Source: Powellomyces hirtus (Eukaryota > Chytridiomycota > Chytridiomycetes > Spizellomycetales > Powellomycetaceae). From it: a stretch of DNA of 64,000 nt. Made by a program: the position numbers and the translations under genes. The stretch spans positions 434,001-498,000 of the forward strand of contig JAHLKG010000002.1 in assembly GCA_025526995.1 (NCBI GenBank), given 5' to 3'. This document shows, in pieces, positions 21,048-32,992 of this stretch (positions are counted from its first letter, which is position 1; every line of letters begins with the position of its first letter). The notes under the pieces were generated by a model, which was given only the letters and a program-made list of their open reading frames with translations, searched no databases and was not told the origin of the DNA.

Positions 21048-22802
21048 CTACCGAGCCATAGTAGCCTTGTTCAATGAATCCAAGGTGGCAACGAGGTAGT
21101 TTACCAGCGCAAGATTTTCGGCACGCAGATCTGTGGTAACAATGAAATGTAAGTAAAATGAGGGCATCCGCGTTTGTGACTTTTTAGAAAAGAGTATACG
21201 CACTATCAATCTCTGCCTGATACCGATTTATGCTGCTGAGCTCCGCCTGTAATGTATTCGACCCTCCGCCGATGGTGCGACTTCTTCTGAGCAGTGAAGG
21301 TGAAGTATGTGGACTCCGCTGCAAGTTCCCGTCGGCATCAGGTTTCATGTTCAAGAGCTCACGCACGCTGCTGGACCGCTTTGGGAAGGTCGGTGAAGAT
21401 CCACTTTGTGGCCGGCGGAGTGTTTCGTCGTAGTCCACCGTGTTGCCGGTGGGTAGACTGTTGAAAGCCTGACCATCGCCGGTTGTTGATTCAGACAGAG
21501 CAGGCGGTGGATTCGCGCGCAACGCCTCGATCTGATCTTGCAATGTCTGGTTCTGATCCGTGAGTTGTTGGATCAGGAGTTCCGTTTCGGTTGCTGTGCA
21601 TTTGGCCATAGTGAGGGATTCCACGGATGGTTTGGAGCTGAGCGCGCTGATGGAGCGTTGCAGGCGGAGGGTCGGGTGAGATGATGATAGGGCTGGATCT
21701 GAAGGATTGGCGGACTGGGCCTGGTGCACGAGTGTGAGCGCCCCATTAGAGGTTGCGCCGTCCGGTATAAGCTGTTCTCATTACCTTCTCCAGCTCCGCT
21801 TCGAGTGTTCTGATGATCACGGCTACCGCGCGATTGTCGGCTTCGTGTTTTTGCTCCAACTCGGTCTTCTGATCGCCCAAATCTTTAATCTGCAGGTTCT
21901 TCCCTTCCAGCTGCGCTGCATTGCAACAGAGAAACGCGTTAGACATTTGAAAACCCCGAGAGAACGCATCGCAGCGACAGCGCCACGCACCCTTCAAATC
22001 CGCAATGACAGCATTCGCAGCAGCATTCTGCCTCGCAAACACCCGCTCCGCATCGGCGCGTTCGTCCTTCACGACCGTAATCGCATGCGTGAGACGGTCA
22101 ATCTCCGCGTGCAATGCAGCACTGTCCTTCTCAGCCGCACTCTGTTGCCGTTGAAGTTGCTGAAACTGCTCTTTTAGTTGGACGTGCTCGAGGATTTGCG
22201 TATCGGCTTCTTCTTGCAGTTTTGTGATTCGCGTTTCGCGCTTCTTGTGTCTCTGAGGCCGTGTGGGTGTTGAGCGAGCGGTGTTCCTCCTATGCGCCGT
22301 GTGTCGGAGTTTTGTTTTTTTACCTTTTTCCACACCTCGGTCTCGTCCGTCGCGACCTGCAGCGCCGCTTCTAGCTCGTCGACCTTGGCTTCCAGCTATG
22401 CCACACGATCGACGACGGTTACATCAGCTTCGCCCCAATATTACTTGTCCATGTAACAATACGCAAAGGTTTACCATTGCCACGACCTTTGTCTGCCCAG
22501 TCCTCGCCTCACTCGCCCGTCCCTCCTCGTCCGGCTCTGTCATGTGGTCATCAGACCGCCGTCCCACTTTTGGCGGCGGTTCTGATCGAGCCGGACTGAC
22601 CAGCGAGTGCCGTCTATTCGCCTGTCGCGCCTGGAACCTAGGTTTCTTCCAAAAACCCATATGATTTCAGTTCCTATCGCTCCTCTCGCATGAGTATGAC
22701 ATGCGCTTCACACACCTTGTAGGCAGTAGGTGATTGCGTTGGTTCGGCGCCTAGACTAGAATTTGAGTCTCCGTATCCCGTAAACTCGGCGGTATCGGTC
22801 AT
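21048..22802 (-). CDS. coiled-coil protein of unknown function
   Basis: Exons on the minus strand: 22802-22716, 22621-22475, 22395-22324, 22252-21991, 21915-21785, 21720-21204, 21130-21048 (432 residues, all phases agree). The centre is a long heptad-rich coiled coil, from LEAKVDELEAALQVATDE through ITKLQEEADTQILEHVQLKE to LEGKNLQIKDLGDQKTELEQ. A Ser/Pro-rich linker follows with several RRS/RSS basic-Ser motifs suggesting phosphorylation. A short helical C-terminus ends AENLALVNYLVATLDSLNKA. There is no signal peptide or membrane helix. It could be a golgin-like tether or cytoskeletal protein, but nothing seen decides this. The LEA-2-like gene converges on it. Confidence 0.75.
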
Positions 22803-23463
22803 TGTAATGCTATCAGTCGGCGCACATGCGCGTTACGAGATATTTTTGGGGAGGAGCGGAGCGCACCAAGTGATGAGGCTGACGGAGCGCGCCGAAGTTG
22901 GGTTTGAGAGAATTTCTACACAGCCTCATTCTGATCTTGATTGTAGGTTGCGAGCAGCATGATGCATACACTGAAGTTGTCGGTGTGCGTATCCGACGTT
23001 TATGCAAATCCACCTTTTATTCAGCTCATATCTATGGCTTGGAAAACTCAAAGATGACGGCCGTTATTCTCTATTTCCATCTTTTCATTTGAGCGCGAAT
23101 AGCTACGTTTTGGCCAATTGAAACGTGGAGATACTTTCAGGACTCGGGGATTCCAAGAAAAATGCAGCTCCGGGGACTACTATGCCCGGCCTAATAGAGC
23201 CTTTGATCACTTTGACAATGACAACTAGCCCCCTCTTTCTATCATGCGCTTATCGTTCTTCTTGTGTGAATAATGGGCCGCATGGAACCCACTAGCCGTC
23301 CAGTCGCGAAGGGGCCATGGACAGAGAGGTATCATTTTATCTGCAAGCCCAGACATCTGTATCTTTATTGAGCTGGCGGACACGCAGCAGCATATCGCGG
23401 GCAGCACATCATTTCAGTCAAAGTAGTGTAATGGCAGGGCATTGCACGCACCACATCACTTCC
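22803..23463. other. intergenic, with tRNA-like duplicated pieces at its end
   Basis: No protein gene recognised. The last 65 bases (from about 23400) contain degenerate copies of the 5' half of the following tRNA-His gene. Confidence 0.55.
23400..23463 (+). repeat. partial, degenerate duplication of the tRNA-His 5' half
   Basis: 23400-23412 (GGCAGCACATCA) and 23417-23437 (GTCAAAGTAGTGTAATGGCAG) match, with changes, the D-arm and acceptor start of the intact tRNA just downstream. A third copy of the CACATCACTT segment lies at 23451-23460. The 3' halves are missing, so these are not functional tRNAs. Confidence 0.75.
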
Positions 23464-23534
23464 GCCAAAGTGGTATAGTGGCAGCACATCACGTTGTGGC
23501 CGTGAGGACGGCGGTTCGATTCCGCCCTTTGGCA
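23464..23534 (+). tRNA. tRNA-His (GTG)
   Basis: A 71-base cloverleaf without intron. The acceptor stem GCCAAAG/CTTTGGC is fully paired and followed by discriminator A. The anticodon stem TCACG/CGTGA closes the loop TTGTGGC with anticodon GTG, and the T arm GGCGG-TTCGATT-CCGCC is perfect. The D stem (GTAT/GCAC) is weak, as in many tRNA-His genes. As usual for eukaryotic tRNA-His, the extra 5' G is not encoded and would be added after transcription. A run of ten T at 23547-23556 serves as Pol III terminator. Confidence 0.96.
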
Positions 23535-24188
23535 TATAAATTATGGTTTTTTTTTTGCCCTTTTCCCAACAGTTCCTTTTGGTCACATTCACTTGTCCAG
23601 AATGCATTCTGCTTGTTTCGTGCCTTCGCGCCCCGCCAGCTTGATGAACCACTGTGAACCCCCAAAAAAAGTTAAGATTGAAGTTAACTGTAATACAAAT
23701 CGCGACGCGTTCTGGGTCCGTGACTGCCAGATCAGGCCGCTATTATTTCCATCTCAGTCAGCTTGCCATATCTAACGCAGATTGAGGTAGACCAATTTAT
23801 TAAGTAGGAATGCAAACATGTCTATTTCGACCGTATACGGGGGGCAAAAGCCCAATTTTGATCATCGGGTGTGCACGCCCTGCTGAACCTGAAATAGCAG
23901 TAACTTTGTATTGGAATTCCTGCCAGCTGCTGTTTGTTTGTCAAGATTTCACGCATGTGTGTCAAAAGCTTTGTTGATAATCGCTTTTCGAGAATGCCCA
24001 ACCCACCCGCAAGGACCAGGTCGCCTCATGCGCATGGGGCTTGAGCGGTTTCTGCGATGGGACTGATCTGTTCAGAGAGATGGCCGACATCCATTGTGGC
24101 GCCTGCGACACAAAAGGATAGCACCGTGCATGGTCAAGGGTTTGCGCAAGGAGGTAAAATGACTATTGACAGGGACCGGTTCACTCGT
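23535..24188. other. intergenic, no gene recognised
   Basis: Lies between the tRNA terminator and the 3' end of the SAP30BP gene. Short ORFs only; no repeat, RNA gene or conserved frame seen. Confidence 0.5.
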
Positions 24189-25668
24189 TCAGCGTCGCCG
24201 TCCAGCTTGAGGCTCGGTAGGTTGGTCCCATTTCGAGCGTTTCCGCTTACCGGCGTCAACTGCGGATGTGAAAAAAAAAGATAAATGAACGTGCAAAAAT
24301 CCTAAATAAATAGCTTGAGAATGGAAAGGAACGGTCATACCTGGTCGACCAGAAGCGCCTGCGGAGCTCATGCTGCTGTTGACGTTGGACACAAACTGGA
24401 TAGCCGCCTGCTGTGCTTTCTGTATTGCCGCAGCTAGATTTGGGTTTGTCGCACCCTGTACGGCTGGCGGCGGAGGTGGACGGTCGGTTGCTTGTCTGTG
24501 TGCTTCAATAATGATGATCCACCACATCAACATGAGCCTGATCAACCAGAAGGAATCGGCCAGTGATCAGACGTACCTATGCGATCAAAGAATGCATCTT
24601 CCGAAAATCCTTTTGGATCATAGATATGGCTGGGGAAATTGGACCCCAGCTCGTCGAGACCGAGATATTCGATGAGTTTACTCATGATGGAAGGGTTGCG
24701 AAAGGCATGCGTTTGTTCCAGACGGTCATTGAAGCGCATTCCAGCAGCTTTCAGATGTAACCATTTCTCAATCTTTGCCTACAGGTTGGCAAACGGGGAA
24801 AAGCAAATCGATAAGCTTGTAGAAACCGAGTTGGGACAATTGTATGGCGCTCCACATGCCTGTATGGCAGGATCCGCATCTCCGGTTGGCTCCGGCGGAA
24901 TGCCGTAATTATCTTCGCCATCAACAGCTTCCGGTTTCAGCAACCGTTGCAAGAGGCTTTCTGGTTCTTCTTCTGTGGTGCTTTCAGCCGCACCGACTCG
25001 GGTCTGTGGTTCAGATGCTACGCTCTGGATAAAGTTGCATCGAGGTCCTCGAGGTTTCCGAGATTCACTAGGTGACGGACACGAAGATTTATAATCCGCC
25101 GTCGATGCTGGACTGGTGTCTGTGGAATTGAAGGTCGTCCGACGCCTGACCAGCGCGCTGAGCGGTTGAGACTGCTGACTTGTGACTGTGTAAACAAAAG
25201 ATTCAGGACGATTTTAGTCCACAATGTCCTGGTGCGTGTCGACTGAGTGCAGACAGATAATATATTGGTCAGAGAACGTGAACCCAGATTGGCGAGCGCT
25301 GACACTTTTAAGTAGCATAGCATTGGAACATACCTGCGGAGTAGACATTGTCATACCTAATGGTTGGCCCTGTTAGAACATTTCGCACTTAGAATCATGT
25401 TGAGGACCAGGAAACTTCTTTAACGACGTCCGCTTTTCAGTACATGTGGTAAACTCGCCGGGGCAGCTGTAAGTATCGCATCCGAAACCTTTTCTGCTGG
25501 AATTTTCTTAGTAATGAGAACGGCCTTCTGCGGTTTGATTGGAAAAAAAAAACACAGCAGGCAAATACCTATATGGGCCGGGTCAATGGTCTCTTCCTGA
25601 TCCTTATCGGAGTAATCACCGTCCTCGCCGCTACTGTCTCCGTATGCTAGACCCAGGGGATTGCTCAT
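24189..25668 (-). CDS. SAP30BP: SAP30-binding protein / HCNGP family
   Basis: Nuclear HCNGP-domain protein; animal SAP30BP is linked to transcriptional repression and to splicing of short introns. Exons on the minus strand: 25668-25569, 25356-25334 (23 bases), 25174-24860, 24778-24577, 24502-24341, 24259-24189 (290 residues). Family signatures: the start MSNPLGLAYGDSSGEDGD, then DNYGIPPEPTGDADP, then FRNPSIMSKLIEYLGLDELG followed by YDPKGFSEDAFFDRI. The C-terminus ends in a GKRKRSKWDQP motif seen in splicing-associated proteins. The third intron (24859-24779) begins with GC rather than GT (CAG|GCATGT) and ends in AG; no GT alternative keeps the conserved frame. The placement of the 23-base exon is the least certain part. 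Confidence 0.88.
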
Positions 25669-26340
25669 GACTTCCGGGATTCCCGCTGCAATGAATTCGG
25701 TACAGAAACCAACGACTGTGAAGCTCAATTCTGCGCAGTTTGGAATAATGAGTCATGTACGCGTATTTGTCCCACTAGGCTCCTTGAGCGCATGCATCAG
25801 GACACAAATCGCGAGTAATCAATGATTGTCAGTAATGGGATGATTGTGAATACAATTGCGACGTGGGTGGCAGCACCCATCGCCATGCGTGGTGAGTTTT
25901 TTTCGATGTCTGTAAGATGGGCGGCGGCTCCATCATCATCATCATCATCGGCTCCATTGATGTTGCTGGATGGTTCCACAGACACATGGAAAAAAACAAT
26001 TACTTTTTTCTTTTGTATTTGTACTTGTACGCCCGAGTATCATCACCCGTTGAAGCTTGGGCTGACTTTTCGTACGATCCTCCTCCACCCATAAGTCCCA
26101 TTCCTTTGTCGCGCGTTGATTGCCTGGGCCCCGTGCGTCGCGCGTTCCTTTGAATCCCACAGGGTCCTCCTGTGCTACTTATGACTATCCCGTTCCTGCC
26201 AGGCCCCACTTAATCAAACAGAGGATATATAATAGACACCACTTCTGTTCTGTATTTGATTTGCCTAGAATTTTTGCTGTTTATTCAAAGTCTCGAAAGC
26301 ATTTTTGTTCTAGTGTGAAAGTCAACATCTACGCGTGAGA
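25669..26340. other. divergent intergenic region
   Basis: Separates the 5' ends of SAP30BP (-) and the lipase gene (+). It holds six CAT units at 25931-25949 and a TATATAA box near 26225-26231, about 110 bases before the lipase start. No gene recognised. Confidence 0.6.
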
Positions 26341-29300
26341 ATGCATGCATCTTCGGAGCGCCCGCAGGTCATTGTGGTCTTCGACGAGGAGGAAACGGAC
26401 CCAACTTACTGCCAACAGTCTCGCGGAAACGATGGCAATCTTGCAGGAGAGACAGCTCCTCTCGCGATTCCCGATCGGCAACTCGTTGCGGCCATCGCCG
26501 AAACTGTAAAATGCACAGATCTAGTGATTCGAGCCGAGACAGCAGTGGTATCTTCCCACCACAATCACCGACCATTGCTGGACCCCAGGATCGCCGCGAT
26601 TGTCTCTTCAGTTTCGACTGCATGCAGAATTTCTCTGCGGACAGCTTCCATTGTTGTGGAGGCTGTCTTTGAATCTCTAAAGTTCTCAGCTTCCACGTCT
26701 CTGGCCATTACCCGACGCGCTCTGGTGGCGGCAGTTTCATCGGCGAGAACTCTTCATCTAATTGCTATGGGCAAAGGGAAAAGGTAGGAGTAGAATGAGG
26801 CCAGGGCTAGTATCAAAGAGCGATCTCCTGGCTGATCATCCTTCGCAGTGATAGCATCTCCTTTTTCAACGTTTTGGATCGATACACATCTGCTGGCGTC
26901 TACGTGATTCACAACGTGTTCTCGCTGGCGGAGCTCCTCACTCATACCACTTTCCATTTGGCTTCATCTACCATTCGCTTTTCTTTGAACGTAAGGCGTG
27001 AAGAAGCGTGTGCTCTGATGCCATCGCAGCCCGCTCACCACTGTTCGCACTCTCTTCCAGGCTGCGGAAGAATGCGTACAAGTCCTTGATGGTCTATTTG
27101 GGGAAACAGAGACATCAAAAGCATTGGCTGCGTTTATCTGTTTGGTGAAGAAAGAGTTGAGTGGTCACGAGGATGATCTGGCGCTTTCCGACAAGGTTGG
27201 CCGCATATCCGCGCTCGGACAGGTGACAAAGGCTTTGACTGTGAGTAAATGACTTTTGAAGATGCCTTGATCACGACCTGATTTGTGTGACGTGGGATTT
27301 AGGCATATTGTTGTCTTCAATACGTGAACCGAAATCGCTGGCGAAACTCGCTGAAGCTGACGGCCATTTTTGAAGGACATGTGAGGATGGCCGACATTCC
27401 AGAAGACACGGCGGCCAAAGCCTACGACCACCAATCCGCAGCAATGCAAATAGACCATCCGTCAGATCTTGCCGAGATGGCATTAGCAGAAATGCACTCA
27501 TTGGCTGCCGGACAGCCTGACCGGGACACAGCTCCGCCACCGTCGCTGAATCGGACCCGGTTTCTGGGTGCCATGGATCGCCGACGTATGTCAAACCCGG
27601 AACGATTCTCAGCTCTCACGCTCCGTGCTTGCGATTTTGAAGCCGCACGCCCTATGGCTCGCGAGGACTCGGGAATAGGGCCAGATTTGCTCGAGAGCCA
27701 CATTCAACCCCTTCTCCATGATACCCGGGACCGTCACCATCGCGATGGTCGCCACGGTTCGCTCACACCAGATGGACGTCGCCAACGAACGCAATCCGGT
27801 CAGTCAAGTCCGTACAAACTCGACCATGCACAGGTCTCGAGCGTTTTGCGAATGCTCGAATCTGTACAAATGACCGGTCGCGTAGCACCCGCAAAGACGA
27901 AGCGACCGTCGAAATGGGACAAAAATGTCCCAGTTTCCCGCTCAAACCGTGAAATGACACAAAGCCGTCAACACAATCGGAGCTCTTTCTCCGGCAGATA
28001 CAAGGAGTTACCAGCATTACCTCGACTTGAGCCAGCAAAGCCTCCGAGGCAGCAACTTTTTGAAAAAATATCTCGTTATGTTCGCTTTGCCAGTGGCGCG
28101 TATGGAACCAACTTCCTGAAAATACTGGGGTATGTGGTCAGGAACCTCACTTCGTCGCATCGTTCAATATTATTGACATTTCTTGTTCCCTACCAGAATT
28201 GGCAAAGCGAGAGAGTTCCTTATCGAACATTCGGCCGAACACGACCACAATCACCAAAGTTTTGCATTTCATACTGATGTCCCTGTCGAGCACATTCTCA
28301 CGTCGTCGTTTCGGAACCCCAACGCTCTTCACCCACCTTCCCTCATCGCGCCTGTTCACTACTTGGTTGTGGATGCAAAGACTGAAGCTGTTGTTGTTAG
28401 CCTACGGGGAACACTGGGACTGTCAGATCTCATCACGGTACGATTGGCCAAGACACGTTGAAATTGTAGTGGTGGACACCGCTTAGATCGAGCACTGATT
28501 GTGTTTCTCACAGGATCTGACAAGTAGCTATTCATCTTTCACTACGTCAGACGGCCATGTAGGCAAGGTCCACGCTGGAATGCTAGAGTCTGCCGAAAAA
28601 GTTGCTCGTGGCCCCGTTCGGGATGCGGTGATGGAGGCCCTGAAAAAGCATCCAACATTCAGTCTTGTCCTGACCGGCCACAGTCTGGGCGGCGGTGTGG
28701 CTGCGCTTCTTGCTCTCATCTGGTCCCGCAAGACGGTGGATGAAAATGGTGATACAGCCTTCCACACCTGTCCTAACAATGGGTTCCCGATCCGACCAGT
28801 GCAGTGCTTCATCTACGTACGTCGAGAAGCGTCATCTTCCTCTTGTCGTTGATCCGAGGCTCGTAGACCTAACCTCTACTTTCGCTTTGATGAATGTCGT
28901 AGGGCCCACCCGCGGTAATGTCGCTGGATCTCTCTCATCACTACAAAAGTCTAATCACCACAGTCGTTTATCGTAAGCACAGTCGTTTTGTAAGAAGCGG
29001 TCGACTTATAGCATGACGCGAGCTGCTCACCTTGTGCATACCCGTTCTTCCCATTCAGGCCATGATATCGTCCCTTGTCTCTCACTTGGGCTTATCCGCG
29101 ATTTTAGGAACGTGGCGGTAAATATCTGCAACGAGCAAGGCATGGCAGAACGCGTGATTGGAAAAGTCCTCGGTGTTTTCAAAAGCTATCCCACGGGTTC
29201 GTCTGTACCGTCGGATGACCCTTCGTCCACATCGCCTCAATCGATCGAAGATGACCTCTGGTACTGGGCCCTCTTGAAAACACTTCGAGCCGACATGCGC

Positions 29301-29698
29301 GCTGAGAAGCTGTACCCTCCCGGTTCCGTATACTGGATCGACGCCACAACCCCTGCCATTGTCGCATCGACGCCAACTGCCGCATCGACCTCGAACAGCG
29401 ACAGTGGAAGCAACAGTACACCACCTCCGACAACGCCAACATCGGACTCTGCGAAACCATCACGCATAGCCACTGCATTGACTGTCCACCATGTTGATGA
29501 CGTCGAGAAGGCGTTCTCCGAGTTTACCTTTTCGCGAACAATGTTCTTGGACCAGTACGTATATATATATAGGTTCCTGACAATCCAAAATCATCGATCG
29601 CATTTCTAACTTCGTGTCGTTCTTCCAGCTCGCCCTACTCATACGAACGCGCCTTACACGCCCTTATGGTCGCCATGAAAACACAACAATGGGTGTAG
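26341..29698 (+). CDS. class-3 lipase, sn1-diacylglycerol-lipase type
   Basis: Serine lipase expected to cleave acylglycerols, most like animal diacylglycerol lipases. Exons: 26341-26783, 26849-26990, 27061-27240, 27303-28129, 28197-28437, 28514-28816, 28903-28972, 29059-29554, 29629-29698 (923 residues). The catalytic domain begins near residue 560 (APVHYLVVDAKTEAVVVSLRGT) and has the nucleophile elbow TGHSLGGG with Ser about 668. It continues with PPAVMSLDLSHHYKSLITTVVYRHDIVP, where the Asp is a candidate triad member, and PGSVYWID. The late HHVDD is a candidate for the catalytic His. The N-terminal 550 residues are helical and then disordered (RDRHHRDGRHG); the four membrane helices of animal enzymes are not evident. 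A KRPSKWDKNVP stretch precedes the domain. Confidence 0.88.
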
Positions 29699-30687
29699 AC
29701 AAGCCGCCTGGCTAATACATCCTCCCTATCATCCTCTCTTTTACGGACCATGAACTATCCAACCCCTATCATATACCCCACTTTTGATTCCCGCGTTTTC
29801 TTGTCTCTATTCTTATTTCGCCTCCCTTACCCCCTCCACATGACTTTTTTTGTTTTGCTCTCATATTTTGCGTGTTCCGTTCATGTATTTGTTTTCTGTT
29901 TAGTTTATTTTCCCTTGTGGACTCTATATATTTGTTATTGATCATGGACTCATGGATTTTTGTGTTTTGTTTGTGTGCGGGTCCCCTTAGGAGTATTTGT
30001 GGCATGTCATCCAGGGACTTCTCTTCTCTGAACTCTTCCCTGCCTGAGATTTTTGTTGTCCTTTGTTTACGGGCTTCCTCAAGCTTTTGATGCCCTCAAC
30101 ACAGGGATAGTGTTTTCGAACGAGTCAAACAATTACTTTCATGATATCCGGTCCTCTTCCAGACGGAAGATGAGCCATATTAAAGATGTATGTAATGAGA
30201 ACGGTAGATGAAAAGAGGGAGGGGGAGAACGAGAAGTGGGATGCCGCAGCAGCTAAGAATGCAGTAGGACAGTTTCCAGTTCCCGCTAATTGGCCGGGAC
30301 ACGCAACTTGCGAGAGAAGGGGCGGAAGCACGACGGAAGGAGAGAGTGTTACGGACGATGCGGTGGTGTGGTTTGTGGAAATTGGGGGGTCAGAGATGGA
30401 ACGGAAGGCTTTCAACTAAGCCAGGAACTGTAGCGGAGCCACGGGTCCGTTGATCGTGGAATGCCTTGTCCTGCCGCTGTGACGACCTTTAGAATCTGCA
30501 AAGATAGCATGTCGCTTGGCATCGGACGGGCAGCGCCCACCGCTCTGAGGGTCAGTCAAAACTCTTTGACGTGTCTTGGATGTTAGGATCGCAAGCGAAC
30601 AGCGTCATCCCTGTGTGCGCCGTTGTACGTGACGACAATAGGTCACTAGGTCATCACGTCCTCTCACACTCCACATCAAATTGATCC
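29699..30687. other. convergent intergenic region
   Basis: 3' flanks of the lipase (+) and UVRAG (-) genes. The first 300 bases are strongly pyrimidine-rich and rich in T runs. A few short ORFs without family signal. No RNA gene seen. Confidence 0.5.
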
Positions 30688-32576
30688 TTATGCTACCGAA
30701 TGAATCGATGGTTGTGCAAGATCATCCGTCACAGCTTGAGACTGTCCGTCCATCTTGCACAGGAACGCGTCGTACGACGTAACCGCCGTGCCAGCCGACG
30801 AGTTGTCTGAGCCAACGTCGGGAATAGGTTCATCTGAGTTTGCAAACGTGGGTGCAGCAGCAATTGGCGTCTTGCCATTGACATCCCATCCCCGGATGAC
30901 GTCAATAATGGCTTTGAGATTCGGCAGAGTGTGTCGCAGGTTCGTGATGGTAAGATGCAGATGATTCATGAGTTGCTCCACATCCTTGTTCAGGAGAAAA
31001 ACTCCATATTCAAAGCGGATTTTTTCTACGCCTCGTGAATACAGTGGAAACTGTTTGTTCCCAACGTAGTGTTCCGAGACCGTGTCCACCACAAAGGACC
31101 GTGACGACGTTGGCGTAAGTGGGTAGCGGAGTGGGATGTGTAGATAGAATGCGATCATGCAGATGAGATGGGAAGTGAACCCCAGCGCGGTCGCAACCGC
31201 TTCATCGTCGTAACCCGTAAACTCTGAATTCGGCAGGCCGAGTCCTCGAATGGTGTGCACTTGTAGTGTTCCACCGGCTCTTATAGCGCCACTACTAGAT
31301 AGGGCGATGGGGTAGATGGAAGCCACGTCCAGAATGAGGCTCCTCTGGCGAACACGAGCCGCCCTTTGAGCGTGTCGAGTTTCGTTCCTTTCATCGTCCA
31401 GTGCTGCAGACCGGCTTTGCAGACTTTGGATGTTCTCATCGTTTGCTGCCCAGACAGTATGCAAGCGCTCCCGACTTTTCTTGGCCTTCGACCGCAGCTG
31501 CTGTAATTGATCTTGTAGCCGCTTCACATTCTCCTTCTCCTCACGAACCCTGTCTTCCAAAATGCCGGAAGAGTGTTTGGCGGACCTATACTCTTCACAA
31601 ATCGTGCGCTGCGCCTGCTCTCGAGATACCACGCCGTCTCCCTTGGTCACTAGATCACCCACTTCCTGCTCTAATATCCAGAGCTCCTTTTCCGCAGCCA
31701 GCATGGTCAAGATTGATTCGTAATCGTATGAGACCGAAGCCGAACTAGACTTCCGCGATAACCGCGGATATTGATTTGTTGTCTTCGCATTCGCCGAGAG
31801 CTGATAAAATCCATCGTCCAGCGCAAATACTATGGTGTTTACTGGATATTTGCGATCTCCGTCCCCAATATCCTCCCCGACATATGTCAGATCATCCAAG
31901 TCTACAACTTTCTCCATGCTGATTCTAAACTGGTCTTCGTCATGTCGCCTGATATATACTCTCAGAGTAAACTGAGAGGCTGACAATGGCGCCCCGGGAG
32001 CAAAAGATGCTTCATCCAGTGAGTCCCACGCCGGGTTGATCGAGGTCTCCACAACCTCGCTAGAGTAGAAGGGAAGCGCATCCCGTCCGTCCCTGTTTCG
32101 GCTGGAAAGGGTATAGAACGCATCGAGTAGTTGCGTCACCGAGACCGAGACAACTTTGCTGTATCTTTCGTGAAAGAGCCGCTGAACGCTGGTGGTACTG
32201 GATGTTCGACGACTTGGAGGACGATAACTTCCGACGGAGGGTTTCCGCCGTCGGTTATACAAGTGGGCGAGTGGCAACTTTTCAAGAGTTGGAACTTCAG
32301 ATCCATTTTCTCCACCGACAACCCTGCCAGTCGTCTCCGGAATACTGGCCGGGATGTTCCCATCGGGTTCTCCTTTCTGCACTGGATTTTGTGGTGGCAG
32401 GACAAGGTTGCGAGCAATGATACACTTAACGTGCCTAAGTCGTCGTCGTTTCGAATTCTGCAATATGAGTATTCCATGTTGCATACGAGTGAGAACGAGC
32501 GATCGACTCTACACTGGAAAAGCAGTCTGATAATTACCGGGATATTGCAAGTGTCAGCCGGCGATCTATCGCTCAT
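30688..32576 (-). CDS. UVRAG: UVRAG/Vps38-like subunit of PI3-kinase complex II
   Basis: Adaptor of the Vps34 phosphatidylinositol 3-kinase complex acting in endosomal sorting and autophagosome maturation. Exons on the minus strand: 32576-32538 (13 codons) and 32457-30688 (602 residues). An N-terminal RRLRHVKCIIARNL leads to a C2-like region (about residues 110-220: SVSVTQLLDAFYTL, INPAWDSLD, FTLRVYIRR, VVDLDDLTYVG). A coiled coil follows (REEKENVKRLQDQLQQLRSK). The C-terminal BARA2-like part has SFVVDTVSEHYVGNKQFPLY and EKIRFEYGVFLLNKDVEQLM, characteristic of UVRAG/Vps38. The first exon is short and inferred from a clean GT-AG junction in phase; the second exon alone would start at a less suitable ATG. 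It is divergent from the F-box gene. Confidence 0.88.
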
Positions 32577-32992
32577 GTTAGCCCATCGGCGGTCCGCGTC
32601 GACGCTTGCAAGTGACGCGCCGCAATTGTCACCAATGAGCGCCCGCGCTCAGAGTTTACGTGTGAATGAGTTGGCGCCACTTGAGCAATGGAGGGCAATG
32701 TGCACGGCCTGTCGTTCAGGCTTGCAGTGTCCAGTGCCAATACTGAAGGCCTATATGTGTCAGAGAATAGCATTGCCAGTGGGGCATTTGCCGCCTATTG
32801 GAAAAGGACAAGATGGGTTCCCGGTTACCGAGCCCCAGGCCGCGGTATATACCGGTATGTCGGACACGGGTAAACGCTTGTCACCTCTGACTAATGAGTT
32901 TGTTTTGTCTTGAGCGACCACAGTATTATAGACTGCAGTCCCTATTTCTTGCCGCCATTGAAACGAAAGGTCGAAAGCAATAACCGCTCGAG
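32577..32992. other. divergent intergenic region
   Basis: Shared promoter region of UVRAG/Vps38 (-) and the F-box gene (+). A long plus-strand ORF crossing it (32131-32913) is mostly antisense to UVRAG exon sequence and is not a gene. Confidence 0.6.

Noticed and set aside
23365..23652. 95-codon minus-strand ORF with a GGIEPPSSRPQRD-type stretch
   Set aside because: Translation of the tRNA-His gene and its duplicated pieces; this kind of peptide is a known tRNA-derived annotation artefact.
32131..32913. 260-codon plus-strand ORF
   Set aside because: Mostly antisense to UVRAG/Vps38 exon 2 and its promoter; no family resemblance.
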